Positions 34,847 through 46,543 of a stretch of DNA of 64,000 nt are shown in pieces. The stretch's first letter is position 1. Each line of letters opens with the position of its first letter. Source of the stretch: Porogramme epimiltina (Eukaryota > Basidiomycota > Agaricomycetes > Polyporales > Polyporaceae); the NCBI GenBank assembly GCA_900155495.1, contig FTLJ01000512.1, positions 146,378-210,377 of the forward strand, given 5' to 3'. The notes below the pieces were generated by a model. The model was given only the letters and a program-made list of their open reading frames with translations. It did not search any database and was not told the DNA's origin. The translations under genes and the position numbers were made by a program.

Positions 34847-36013
34847 TCAGAGGCTCTCCTGCTCGCGGAAGAGGTACGGGAACCGCTTCCGCCACTTCCT
34901 CCGAAGCGGCTTCGCCATCGCGCGGTCAGAGAGGCGCATGGTCGCCGCCGCGAGCCGGTCGACGGCCTCATCCATCGTCGGGCGGAGCGCAGGCTCTTCT
35001 TGCATCATCTCCGCCACGAGCGGCGCGAGGAACGCGAGGTTCGAGTACACCTAGCAACGGAAGCGCCGCGTCAGCGTCGATCCCACTTCCCTTCCCCTAT
35101 CCCACTACTAGAGCTCAATGCGCCAGATGCATGCGGCTCTCACTCACCTCGAGGAAGTCGCGCCGGACGAGGTGCCCGAGCGTGTAGACGTCCGCGCGGA
35201 AGGGGTCGTGCGCGTCCGCGGGCGCGCGCTGGAACTCGGGCACGGACTTGTCGGTGCCCCAGAACGGCATCGCGCGCGGGCGGCCGCCGTCCGCGCGGTA
35301 CTGGCGCGACGCGGGCGAGAGCGTGAGGTAGTACTCTGGCGGGCTCGAGCCCGCGCGCAGCGCGATGTGCGCGGACGAGCAGTCACTATGGGGAGACACA
35401 GGCAGGTCGGTGAGTGCCCGCGGGGAAATGTCGGCGAGTGGGACGGGCAGGCGTACCGGTGCGCGACGTAGTTCTCGTGCATGAACTCGAGGCCCTGCAT
35501 GACCTGCTGGAGGAAGTCGACGACGTCCTTGATGGTCTTGAACTTGATGTCTTCGTACTTGGTGAGGGCGGGCGTGACGGCGTATTGGATCTCGCTGTGC
35601 TGCGGGTCGGGCAGGACGCCGAGGACGGGGCAGCAGTGGTTGCGTGGGTCGTCGGAGAGCGCGGGGGAGGAGAGGTTGAAGCTGAGGAAGAGGGTGTTGT
35701 TGGAGATGGGCTCGAGCAGGACGCCCGAGCCGTTCTTGGGGCGGATAGAGTCCGTGTAGCGGGTTGCCTGCCACGGGGCGTGAGCGCACTGCGAGAGGGG
35801 GGACAAAGGGCGCAGCACACATACCAGGGAATCGTTACTCTGCGCCCACGTCGACCCCGTCCGAGCAATGGACGCCTTCTTGTGGCGGGGCCATGCCAGC
35901 GAGCTGGACGTGGTGGCGCTCGAGGACGGGTGGTGGGTGCGGAAGGGGAGGGAGACTTCGGACGACACGGCACCAGGCGCGTGCACGTCGACGGCACCGA
36001 AAAAGGAACGCAT
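34847..36013 (-). CDS. pseudokinase paralogue E, catalytic residues lost
   Basis: Minus-strand exons 36013-35825, 35767-35457, 35385-35148 and 35050-34847 give 313 residues. It matches the kinases at 1.0, 5.5, 11.2 and 19.3 kb by SDDPRNHCCPVLGVL, QGLEFMHENYVAHRDC, DKSVPEF, DPFRADVYTLGHLVRRDF and LRPTMDEA. Key residues are gone: the ATP-site Lys (VLLEP where others have VLLK), the helix-C HP-E segment, the catalytic-loop Asn (CSSAHIALR for C-SLNIMMD) and the DFG motif (YYLTLSPASRQY for YYWIDFG). HRD is kept. The intron before the micro-exon is absent, while the one inside HR|D remains. Splicing and frame are intact, so this is probably an expressed pseudokinase. Its GC-rich codons differ from A-C. 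Confidence 0.82.
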
Positions 36014-37184
36014 TCTATGCAGCGAGGAAGAATGGAGCGATTAGAAGAAGGTTTTAGGGAAGGAAGGGGAAGAGAATGGGTGGTAGGAGGGGTGACGCGG
36101 AACGGGAAGCGGGGGGGAAGGAGGAAGGGAGAGGACGTTCGACCAGAGCGCGAACAAAAAGCGGGGACTTACACTTGCCACACCGGACGGGCCCCAGAGA
36201 GTTATAGGCACGTCTTACCGCCTCGCTTGGGTGCGTTCCGCTGACAACAACAAGGGCGGGCCTGGGCGAGCGCAACCGAGACCAATTGTCTTCCGAGGCC
36301 GAGCCATTGTTATGAGGGTCCCGAATTGGAGACTTCGGCGCTCCGGCGAGGGGCATTGTTGCTTGTATCTCTATCCAGCGGCAGCATCTCAGCGATGAGC
36401 CTCGCCTGCCCTGCCACTGTGATCGCACGGGCGGGAGAAGATGAGGCGGCATTGGAGCGGAGGTCGTTGAACCGGTTGAAGCATGGAACTTGAGGCTTCA
36501 AGCTTCAGCCTTTGGGCAGAAACTGTTGGACCATCGGCGGGAAGCATTTGTACGCATGGTTGTGTCCTGACGGTGGATGAACAGGCTGCAACACAGATCC
36601 GCCGAGTACGTTGGCCGCCGAGGTTGCACATCCGAGTGTTAATGAAGACATGGTGAGAGCAGAACAAGATGATCGTCGGTGATGTCGAGGAGATCGAGGC
36701 CAAGGGCGCCTCTGTGGAAAATCAAGGTTGTGATGGCACACGTGAGTTGGTGATGCTGTAGACACTCACTAGTCGTACGAGCTGCATCGAGATGCGTCGA
36801 GCCAAGATAAAACGTACAAGTTAAAGGTCGAGGCAGCCTTCGAGTTGTCACACAGAGATTAAAGCAAGGAAAGGATGCCATTAAAATGCGAGCAGCGTAT
36901 GTATGTAACGAGAGTGTGGGTGCGACGTGCGATGCATGTATGCGAGTATAAGTAATCCAAAAGCGTGCGATGAGGGAGGGGCGGTGTCGTGCAGTACACT
37001 TTGGGGGGCGAAGGGACCGGGGCTAAGACTACAACTCGAGTTCCGCGCGCGAGGCGTGCGCGCGCGCCGTCAGCGTTCAGCTTCAGGCGTCGCGTGCACC
37101 GCCCCGCGCCACGGGGGTATTTTTCCTCCTCCTTCTCCGGGGTCCTGTCCTGTTCTATGCTACACGTCTCGGATGCGAGGTGGC
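36014..37184. other. intergenic, 1.2 kb
   Basis: Upstream region of kinase paralogue E and 3' flank of the protease. A frame on the minus strand at 36054-36452 has no support beyond length. A donor-like AAGTGTAAGT near 36165 (minus) could belong to a 5' untranslated exon of paralogue E. Confidence 0.4.
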
Positions 37185-38691
37185 TTACTTGAGGGTGGCG
37201 AAGCCGACGGCGTTCTTGTCGAAGGAGAACGCGGTGTAGACGTTCTTCATGAAGCTGTCGCCGAGGAGCCACACGTTGCTGCCGAGGCCGATGTCCTGGC
37301 CCGCGAGCGCGCCGACGCACTTGCCCGAGCCGGTGGTGGTCTCGCCGAGGCTGAAGCTGTAAAGCGCAAAGATGTCAACGTCCGCGCACAGGGCAGCAGC
37401 ATCAGAAGGACACGTACTTGTCGGCGGAGATGGCCCACTTCTTGCCGCCCCAGGAGAAGGAGACGGAGGGGGGCGAGTTGCAGGGGTACGAGTAGTAGCC
37501 CTGGCTCGAGTCGTACACGGCCGAGCCCGAGACGGCGGCGTAGAACTTCTTGACCGCCGCGGGCGGGCCGTACATGATCGTGGTGCCCGAGTCGATGATC
37601 GTCTCGAAGCCAGTCACGGCGGCCTTGGTGCCGACGTTCGCGCTCGCGCCCGCGATCTGCCAGAAGCCGGTCGACTGGTCGACGGAGTGGTACTCGATCG
37701 AGCCCGAGTAGTGCGCCGAGTTCGCGCCGCCGAGGTAGAGCTCGGAGCCGGAGGAGGCGAGCTTGAAGCCGAAGACGCCCTGGGAGACGGCGCCCTGGCT
37801 CATCGCGGTGTTGAAGAAGGGGTTCTGCGAGAGATACGAGTGAGATCGAGCGGAGCGCAGCGTGAAAGCCGGGACGCACCTGGTTGAGGTTGGAGATGGC
37901 GGGGTAAGCGAGACCGAGAATGCCATCAATGGGGTCGCCGCTGAAGCTGCTGGAGAGCGTGGTCACGGGCGAGAAGTACTGGCCGGTGACGGAGACACCC
38001 GCGACGTTGACTGGGCCGCGCTATCAGCGCGCGGTTCCGTGTGGTACGATCGCGAGGGGGACTCACCCTTGTCGGTGTAGACGGGGCCAGAGACGGTGGA
38101 GCCGTCGCCGTACTGGATGGAGAAGCTGCCGCTCTTCTTGGCGCCAGTCGAGGACTGGGAAGCGGTGTAGCGGCTCTTGGACTTGCAGGTGGAGCTGGTG
38201 CAAGAGGACGAGGGCATCCAGAGGTCGGAGGAGCCGGTGTCGAAGTCGATGAGGAACTTCTGGGCGGGGGTGCCGACGGAGATCGAGCCGGCCCACTCGA
38301 GGTCGTCCTCCTCGTCGGTGAGGGCCTCGCTCTGGCGCTTGGCGAGGTGGTCGGGGAGGACGGCGAGGGGCTTGATGACGGCGCCCTCCTTGAAGACGTG
38401 GGTGCCGACGTTCTTCTCGAGGTTGATCAGGTTCGCGCGGTGCTTGCTGGAATGCGGGGTAACAAGAAAGTGTCAGCACTGCATTTAAATGATGGGGGAA
38501 CAGAGCGCTGCGTACTTGAGGGTCTTGACCGTCTGGATGAGGGCGCGGTCGGGGTTGAAGGTACCATCCTCGTTGGTGAGGGACGAACGCTTCTCGATGG
38601 GGATGGCGACGCCGATCTTGGGGGTGACGATGGGGTTCGCGGACGCGAGGAGCGCGAGGGCGACGGTGATGAGGGTGGCCTTGCAGAACAT
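37185..38691 (-). CDS. secreted pepsin-like aspartic protease (family A1)
   Basis: Acid protease, probably secreted for nutrient breakdown. The ATG at 38691 opens a signal peptide (MFCKATLITVALALLASANP), then a propeptide with KHRANLINLEKN and a Lys-Arg before QSEALTDEED where the mature chain may start. Catalytic motifs: LIDFDTGSSDLW (first Asp) and TIIDSGTTI (second Asp). Also YGDGSTVSG (flap region), DGILGLA and LLGDSFMKNVYTAFSFD near the C-terminus. Five exons; stop TAA at 37185-37187. About 400 residues, normal for A1. A TATA box lies 115 bases before the ATG. Strong C/G codon choice suggests high expression. Confidence 0.94.
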
Positions 38692-38805
38692 GGTTGACGG
38701 AGGGATGAACAAGCTGCGAGCGAACGCGCTGAGAACCAAGAGGCTTCGGAGGGCTGAAGGGGAGCAGGAAAAGACCTGGTGAGGATGGGGGAAGGAGCGG
38801 AAGGG

Positions 38806-38813
38806 TTTATATA
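38806..38813 (-). promoter_or_regulatory. TATA box of the aspartic protease gene
   Basis: TATATAAA on the minus strand, about 115 bases upstream of the start codon at 38691, the usual distance for fungal secreted-enzyme genes. Confidence 0.6.
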
Positions 38814-40821
38814 CCGTGGATGTTACGGTGGGGGGAAGGAGGATGAGAGAGACTCAGGAAGAGCGCATGCGGCGTATGGGGGTTCATTTGGTGAGGAGTC
38901 GCCTAGATTCGCTTAGACAGGAAGCGTGCATGCCGGTTGCACTGTGACTTGTTAGTTCTCCCGTCGAACTCGCCACACGGCGGCTTCTCGATCCGCACTA
39001 CGAGCAGGCTCGCGGTGATGCATTGAAACACGGGCAGGGCATCGGGCGACGGGTGGCCAGAGCGTCCATGTGGGTCTGCACGCTGGCGGAGACAGGGGAG
39101 GGAGAATAGACGATGCTGAAAGGGGCGTGCTCCCTGTGGAGAGCCGTCGGCGAGACGGGCGCGAGCAGATCGCCGTCCACCCGGGACGCGCCCTCCCCGA
39201 CCTGCTCCACACGGATCTCGGGCGCCAGCGACATCGTGACGCCCCAGATCCACGTGGCCCCGCCCTCCGTCCTCCGAGATCGTCTCTCGATCACCGCCGG
39301 CGTTTTCCTCGTCCTCGGCCAGCCTCGATTATTTCCTTGTCTCCTTCTGGTGGTGTCTCAGCCGCCTCCTTAATGCTTCTCACTCTGGCCGAGAAAATGC
39401 CTCTTCATTTCATTTCTTTGCGGTGTAACTAGGCGTTCAAAATTTGCTCCCGTCTGCTCTAAGAGGCGGCCTCTCCTACACCTCCCATGTGTACCCCGGG
39501 CTTGAAGACATTAAGCCGCAGTGCATCATTCGGAGACGAGATCAGGCCGACGGCCCCCCACACACCGAGCCGCCACGCCCGCGTGCCATGACCGCGCCTT
39601 TCACGGCACCCCCACACCCAAGCCCAGCCCGATAACGTCGTCATTGCGAGGTCGAGGATGCCGGACTCGAGGCTCGCGGGATGCCGTACGCGACTTCCTT
39701 TCATCCTATTCCTCGGACGCTCCCACCTGCCTTGGCGTGCCCTCGGCCGTGTATTTTTAGACCGCCCTCTATGTAAGGGCCTGGTGGCGGTGGGCACGTC
39801 GGGCCCGTCATCGCCACGAGTGCACGCGGCTTCTTCAACGCTGACGGGTTCTGCCCTCGGCAAGTGCGCCCATGCAGCGTGGGCGGGAGGAACAGACGCG
39901 GCTGCACCACCTGAAGTCCCAGATACCGACCGTCTTACCCAGCGCCGTCCTTGTGCACGGCGCACACACGGGTACTTCTCGCCGCTGTACGCCGCTGGCA
40001 CTTTGTAACACGATCGCACGGGTTCGCCCCTCTCAAATTTGTTTGTCGGGACGAGAGTGGCTCCGGCAGATCACCCCTAGTTGGCAAGTCTGCTTTGAAA
40101 TATCAGCAAAGGAGTGGCCGGACGGCGCACCGCCGCGTTGTGACTTAACAATGTCGTCCTGGGGGAACAACAGAGAAGCAGCGTCCAACTTAGATACACC
40201 CGCCACAGTCATCAGCAACGAGGGCGTGAAGAATCGTTCCTGTTTCCTAGGGTCCCTGTTGTCACTTGCATTGCTCCAGTCAACTGTATTCGGACAGCTG
40301 GCATGGACAGCGCCGTTCTTATCTTCACTTCGCTCTGAAGGACGTGATAGAGGATGATCATCCCGCTCATGACTTCAAGAGCCACGATGCGCATCGCTGC
40401 TTATGGACCTGCTGGTACGGCGGAAGACCACGCCACCCCTTCGAGAGCACATGCAAGGCAGTGCACACATGTCTCCACTGCCGTGATCATCACCACCGTG
40501 GCTTCCAAAACATCCATAGCACGCGTGTTCCGCGATGGCGAAGGTCCACTTCGGACATGCATCCGAACACCACCAGTCCGCCCCAACGCTTCTAATGCAA
40601 ACCTTCGAGCAGTTGCGAACACCCCAAACCCCAGCGATCGCGCTCGCATACTCCAACCTTGCCATAATGTTACAACAGCAGAGAACATTCCTTCCGACGC
40701 ACCCTAATCGCCCGCGGTCCGAGGCCCCGACGAGACGCCAATATCTCCAAGCACCGCCCTCCTCGACACAGGGTATCTTCGCGCACCCCTCCACGCTCCA
40801 CGTTCGCCCGCCCGCCTTAGC
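38814..40821. other. 2 kb without a convincing gene
   Basis: Both strands have GC-driven open frames (minus 39459-40019; plus 40151-40360 and 40354-40707, the last two starting with ATG). None shows a motif or a coherent splice pattern. A small orphan on the plus strand at 40.15-40.7 kb is possible but unproven. Confidence 0.4.
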
Positions 40822-42580
40822 CTACTTGCGCTCCTCGAACGGGTTCTCGACGTACTCCAGCTCGTCGTCGTCGTCGCTCGGCCGCGTCGCCGGCGGCGAG
40901 CTCGTCGTGAGCAGCGACACGGGCCGCTTCGGCAGAAGCCCGATCTTGGCTGTGAGGGGTTGGGGCTGTCAGCACCCACTATCGTCGAGGACGAACACAA
41001 GGGCGGAAGGGGGAGGACTAACCGGCATTGACGGGGCTCCCGCTCATCGTCGTCGGGGGCCGCGGCACGTCCGACGACGGCCGGGGCGACGCCGCGGGCG
41101 ATAGGCCGGCGGGGTTCGCAGCGGCGGGAGGGGTGGTCGGTGCCGGTTGGCCTGGGCAGATCCCTGACGTCAGCGCCCGAATCTCGCTTACAATACGGCA
41201 ACATGGTGCTGCTTACTCTGCGTTGCGGGGGCGGGGGCGGGGGCGTCGACGCTGTACCCGCGGACGCCCTGCGAGCTGTTGTCGAGGGCGACGGGCTGCT
41301 CGGGGCCGCTGCTGGGCTGGGCGTCGCCGAAGTAGCGCTGCTGGTACGCCTGCGAGGCCGTGTGCCGGTCGACGTGCGCGGGCTGGGCGGGGGCGGCGGA
41401 CCCGCCCCACTGCGGCGTCGTCGACGCGCCGGCCTGCTGCTGCTGCTGCCCGCCCGTGTTCCTGTGCGCGACACCGCCGGTCAGCACGGGGTAGATCTGG
41501 GGGGAAACCGGTGCAGAAGGGACGAAGGAAGGCGAGGGGAGGGTAGGGAAGGGAAGCAGAGTGGCTCTGCCGGGGGAAAGAGCCCCGAGAAAGGGAGGGC
41601 GGGTGTGAGTGGGCGGGGGAAGACACGCACCGCGACTGCTCGTACTCGTTGATCTTCGCCTTCACGCGCGACACGATCGAGCTGAACGTGCGCTTCCCGC
41701 TCTCCGCGATCTGCCCCATCGTGCGCTGCAGCTCCTGCAGGTCCGTCCGCGCCTCCTCCGGCGGGACGCCGCCGCCGTGCTGCTGCTGTTGCTGCTGCCG
41801 CGCCTGGTACGGCACGCCCTGGCCCGCCCCCGGGCCCACGTCCTGCCGCGGCCAGGATGCGCCCGTCGCGTGCCGCCGCGCCTGCTGCGCCTCTTGGTCC
41901 TCGAGCATGAGCTGCCGCGCGAGGGCTTCATCGAGGTCCGTGGTGGACTCCACCGGCTAGTTGCGCCATTCGAGGTCACAGAGGAGCGAGAATGGGGGTG
42001 AGGGGATGAGGGGCGCGGACGCACGAGGAGCAGAAGCTGCTGCGCACCTGCGGGGCCTGCGTGGACACGTACTCGGGGTCGCTCATCCCGAGGAGGATGT
42101 CGAGCGCGCGGTCCTGGTCGTTGTTCACGGACTCGAGCACGGACTGTCTGTCGGGGGGTGCGCGTCAGGCGTGAGGGCCGCCGCAAGGCGGGCCACGGCG
42201 TTCGCGGAGCAGGAGGGGGGGCAGGGGGCGACATACAGGACCGCAACGTCGAAATCGGGGAACATCGCGCGCAGCGCCTCCACCTGCGGGCTCAACGGCA
42301 CCTCCTCCGTCGCGTGCGCGCCGTCTGTCGCCGCGGGTGCGGTGGACGGCGCGGTCGTGGTCGTGGCCATTGCGTTATCGTCGGGTCGTGGCGGGAGTGA
42401 GGGTGTGTGTGGCTGCGCGTCGTCGTCGAAGGGATTCGGGGAACCTGCTGCGGGAGCTAGCGAGGCAGCTTCAGGCACCTCGGAAGGCGCAGCGTCGGAC
42501 GTGACCGTGGGCACGTTGTCGGCCTGCTTCGCGGGGGCGTGTTCCGAGGCGGCGGCGGTCAGATCTTCAGTGACGGACAT
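40822..42580 (-). CDS. CUE-domain ubiquitin-binding protein with NPF motifs
   Basis: Minus-strand exons 42580-42237, 42147-42048, 41956-41627, 41496-41217, 41151-41023 and 40949-40822 give about 436 residues. A CUE domain is split over exons 1 and 2: LSPQVEALRAMFPDFDVAVL then QSVLESVNNDQDRALDILLG, with the MFP and C-terminal LL-type signatures that bind ubiquitin. The N-terminus is Ala/Pro-rich with SPNPFDDD and the C-terminus ends VENPFEERK; NPF tripeptides are ligands of EH domains in endocytosis. A middle segment (LQRTMGQIAESGKRTFSSIV) is helical, followed by Gln-rich repeats. Yeast Cue5, an autophagy receptor, is the closest type I know, but the NPF motifs point to endocytic trafficking. 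The exon 3/4 junction is the least certain. Confidence 0.85.
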
Positions 42581-42958
42581 GATGAGTGTGTTGGAGAACG
42601 GGCGAGGAAGTGAGGAAGGTCGAGATGGGAGAAGAGAGAAAGATGTATTGTGCGCGCAGCTGCGCTGCGGCGGTCTCCAGTCGGGAGGCGGTACTCCAAT
42701 TTGCTTGGACTGTAACTTGGACGAGCTCGGTCCACTCCTCGGCGCTCCTTACACATACGCATTTGGGAGGTGGCGCCCACCGCCTCTGACGCGCAGTGCA
42801 CTGGCGGCAACGGCACACTGCCCGAGTTCAAGGACATTATGTGTCAGAAGGCTGACGATCGTGCTCACACAGGTTGATCGTGAATAACGGCCCTCTTATT
42901 AACCTTCAAAAACGTACTTAAGGACATTACATAGCAATCGTAAGGAAATTAAGGCGCA
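42581..42958. other. upstream region of the CUE gene up to the inverted LTR
   Basis: 378 bases that must hold the CUE promoter. The inverted repeat begins at GGCGCA (42953). Confidence 0.5.
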
Positions 42959-43751
42959 TGTTGGTTTCCCATCCAGCAATGCTGTGATGGTACTTATCCC
43001 GAGGACCGCGAAAAGGTCTGCGCCAGGACGAGCCGTAAAGCTCGCCCTCCCTCGGGACTTACCTGGTTCTTAGAGTCCTAGTGCTCGCGGAGGGCCGTCA
43101 AGAGGTGTCGCCAAAGAGAATCTCCCCAGAATGTCGACATAGACTCTAGAGTGTCGCCAGAGCGTCGCCAAAGAGCATCGCCAAAGAGGCAGCCATAGCC
43201 ATGGCCAGAAGCTAGAAACACGAAGACAGTGACGAGAGCAGTAGAGTAACTACGCACCAGAGCATCCATCAACGATGATACGCACCGAGGTGCAGGGCAG
43301 CCAGCCAGGAGCCTCGTTAGAGAGGGGACCTCAACGGCGGAGGTCGTAGTGCCTAGGAGAAGACGGTGAGCTTAGAGGCGCCCAAGGCGAGACGTACCAG
43401 AGCGGCTGCCATGATTGAGGTTCACCGTCGGGCTCGGGGCCTCAGACGCTAGTGTGAGTCTTGGGAGTGGCCAGCCGCCATAAACCGACGAGATTGAGAG
43501 TCACGTCGCCTAGAATAAGAGAGGTAGACTGTCGCTGCGTAGTCGCCAGATGGTTGCCTGAAAGTCTCTTAGTGGGGAAGGAAGAGATGGTGGTGGTTGA
43601 GAATGAAGTCGAATGAGCATCGAGGCGGCCTTCTTATAGAACCGCTGGTGCCGGCTGGCGAGGGAGGGCGCTGTCCCAGACAGCCACTCTTCACAACATA
43701 ATAGGAGCAAACAGCGTCGGAAGTGCATTCAGTTCGCTCGTTCGATCGACA
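42959..43751 (-). repeat. left long terminal repeat, outward-facing on the minus strand
   Basis: Read on the minus strand it runs from TGTCGATCGA (43751) to CCAACA (42959), about 790 bases. It carries TCTATAAGAAGG-like TATA sequence near 43635 and, further along, repeated GTCGCCAAAGAG-type segments (sense reading of the plus strand). It matches 46544-47697 in inverted orientation along most of its length; the outer 110 bases are closest. TG...CA ends and an internal TATA fit an LTR of a Copia-type element. Confidence 0.75.
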
Positions 43752-46543
43752 TGTTGTTCCCGAGACCTCCCGAGAGATCCTTCACGTCAGGTATGCAGGC
43801 CAGCCACAGCTTAAAGTCGGAGAAGTAGCTCCTTGGGGACATCCTAGTCCTAGATAGACGTTGCTACATGAAAATGAGGTTGATCTTGCATGTCTTCGTG
43901 AAACTTTGATGGCTTAGACCATAAACGAAGTTGCTTGTGAAAATTCACTGACAAAAGCGAGGTCAACATGTAGTACGGAGCTATTGAGTAAATCCGCCGA
44001 TCAGCTCCATGTTATCACATCCAAGAAGTGCGCCGCCGGCCACGACGGCGAAAAGAGGGATGAAGGGGCGTCCAGTCTCCTATTGGTTGATCATACAGGT
44101 CCTCCAAGAGCCCTTCCTTTGTATTATGGAGACCAGCCGCAGCGCACTAGCATACAGCCACGCCACCCCGTTGAGTTGGTTCGAGTTAGGATGAATGCGT
44201 TAGTTCTGCAAGAGATTCCAGTACATGGTTCATGAGGCATAGCATAGGCCTTCGAACCACTCTTGAGCTTGCTCCTCTGAACACTGTGGCAGCCTCAGCA
44301 GCATTCGGACGCCCTTAGCCCGGAGACCGCGGAGCCGAGCCAGACACCTCGCCACGATCCAAGACATCCCGGGCACAGCCAGCGTCGTCGGTCATAGCCA
44401 CCGCCGATTCCACTGTTCGGGATCTTGACTTTCCGCCGGGATGCCGCATGACGTGAAGTGTTGACATTGGGAGGTCAGCCAATGGAGTTGCCGAGCACCA
44501 CGCCAAAGTGATCAAGGTATGCGGACTGACTGGAAAGAGCGGTTGTAACGGAGTTCCGGAGGCTGCCAGTGACAGTGCAAAAGAGAGCTAAACCACACAG
44601 AGCTTCTAAGTAGCGCTGCAGCACCGATGAGTTGAGCCGATGACCACGAGCGGCGTCTGAGTCTGACCACCAGGTGCGCCACTGTGCAAGCCACCAGCGC
44701 TGACACGCCTTTCGGTCAAGTCGCGTCGCACGCCTCCGTTTCGGCTCCTGTCCGGGAGAGGAGAGTGAGCATACATCACCCTAGTATAGTCATCCATTAG
44801 CCGTGAGCGCTGCAAGCCTGACGGAGAGGAAGAGTGGACGACGCACCTTGACCACCACCTCTACTTGGCACCTGGGGAACGCATGGAAAAGCGCTGAGCG
44901 CTGCTTGAGAGGACCGGTGGAGATCTGCATTCATACATCAAACCGTACTGTAGAATCATCCACAACTCAGGCAATCTTGTGCACAGCCAGTCGTGGAAGT
45001 TATGTTCAAAGGAGGATGTGATGTTGAAGGGGGGCACGATGCGGGCAGTCAGTGGCGCGGCGCAGTGGTCAAAATGAATTCACGTGATGTCTCACTTGGA
45101 CTCGAGCGCCCCTGGGTTAGGGGTGCGAGCTTCAAGTTCTTACGGCGGGGCTCCATTATCGAAACGAACGCCTTTCCGGCCGCCAATATCGATGAATAGT
45201 AAGTGATTGTGTTCATTCCGCACCAGCTTGCACTCATAGATGATACTTGAGTTTCGCTGTTTCGGAACAGATAGCTGTTGTTTCGAACCCTTGCCAAAGT
45301 TCTGTATCTCTCCCTCTTTGGCGACCTACTGAGCAAGACATCAGACCCGTCGGACAAAACTTGGGGAGTATACAATTTTGACAGAAGTCGTAGCTCCCGC
45401 ATGTTCGCACATTTCCGCTATGGGTTTGGTTGCCACTTTCTCAGGCCCACAACCACCAGCAACATTTCTCAGCTGACTTCGTCACCCCGCAGCCTCCGCG
45501 ATCGTGGTTCACCGGGGAACTTTGCGCGATTTACCATTTAAGCCTGTATAGTATTTCCTCCGAAGACAAGCCGACCTGAAAGCGGGAGATCGAGCTCAGC
45601 CGAAGAGAGTGCCACCTGTGGCGAGCATCCGGGGGAGTGGCCGGACGCCGCCGAAGTCATACGCCCACTCAGCACCCTACCTGGAGCTCTCTCTTGTCTG
45701 CTACTGCCTTCTACGGGCACTCTCCCCTCTGTTGTCTCACTCCCATGCTGCATCCTCGTCCTTTAGACTCTGGCTGCCTCTTATCAACTTTGGCGTGGAG
45801 CTGGTGATTCCGAGACTGGCGGCCAACCGTGCGCACTCCGGAGTTAACACCGGAGCTCCACTTTCCGCCGTCGTTGTCGCGCCGCATCTCGGGGAAATCT
45901 TAAACCGCCGGGCTCTATGATCTAAATGGCTATGATCGACGCTGGCTGTGTAGCTGGGAATTCAAGTGACGAGGAGGCTGGTAGGGGTCCTACTATGAGC
46001 AGTCTGTTACTGAAACCCTTGATACACCAAGTGTTGAAGAAGACGTTCGGGAACTATGTCTTCCTCCGACAAGCTTTCGGAGGACTAGGCTCAATGGCTG
46101 GCGAATTCTGGTAGCGATGTGTATAAAGAAATGGTGCTGTCGGGTGTGGTGGCCTCCATTCTCATACCGAAGGGTTCCCTGAGGACCCGACAGGACACGC
46201 TGTCGACAAATGAAGTTGCTGGACAATCTACTGGAATTGTTTGGACCCGCTGTTCTCGGTGGCTGACTGCTCCGGTGTGACGATCAGAAAGTCGATCGGC
46301 AGGCGTCCTTGGACTCGTTCTACTCGGCAGCGATTCCCAGTCTAGTCGGGTACTCATAGTAGATTTCTAGTCAATCCGCACCCTAACCAGAAGAATCGGA
46401 TCATAGGTCCGCAAAACATCCTCCTCGTTCCTGTGGGCGCACAAAGATAGTATGGCATCCTCAAGGTGACACTCTTTGACGAGAATACCATGGCTGGCCT
46501 CCATAGTTGAGGTGAAGGGTCCTCGGAAGGTCTCGGGAACACC
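43752..46543. mobile_element. degenerate retrotransposon interior between inverted LTRs
   Basis: Similarity between the two arms continues inward past both LTR ends (roughly to 43.95 and 46.38 kb), with many substitutions. No intact gag or pol frame survives. On the minus strand at about 44768-44797 the translation MDDYTRVMYAH resembles the conserved F-DDYTR core of Copia integrase. The rest shows only short frames. I read it as two old truncated elements facing away from each other, or one rearranged element. Confidence 0.6.
44606..44815 (-). pseudogene. Copia integrase fragment
   Basis: Short frame starting LMDDYTRVMYAHSPLPDRS, which resembles the integrase-core block of Ty1/Copia polyproteins; the remainder is degenerate. 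The match is only about ten residues, so this is suggestive. Confidence 0.4.

Noticed and set aside
35115..36244. Long frames in several phases across kinase paralogue E
   Set aside because: The spliced model on the minus strand explains the region and matches four paralogues; the others are compositional.
39459..40019. 186-codon minus-strand frame
   Set aside because: No motif, no splice partner and Arg/Gly/Ala-rich composition in GC-rich DNA.
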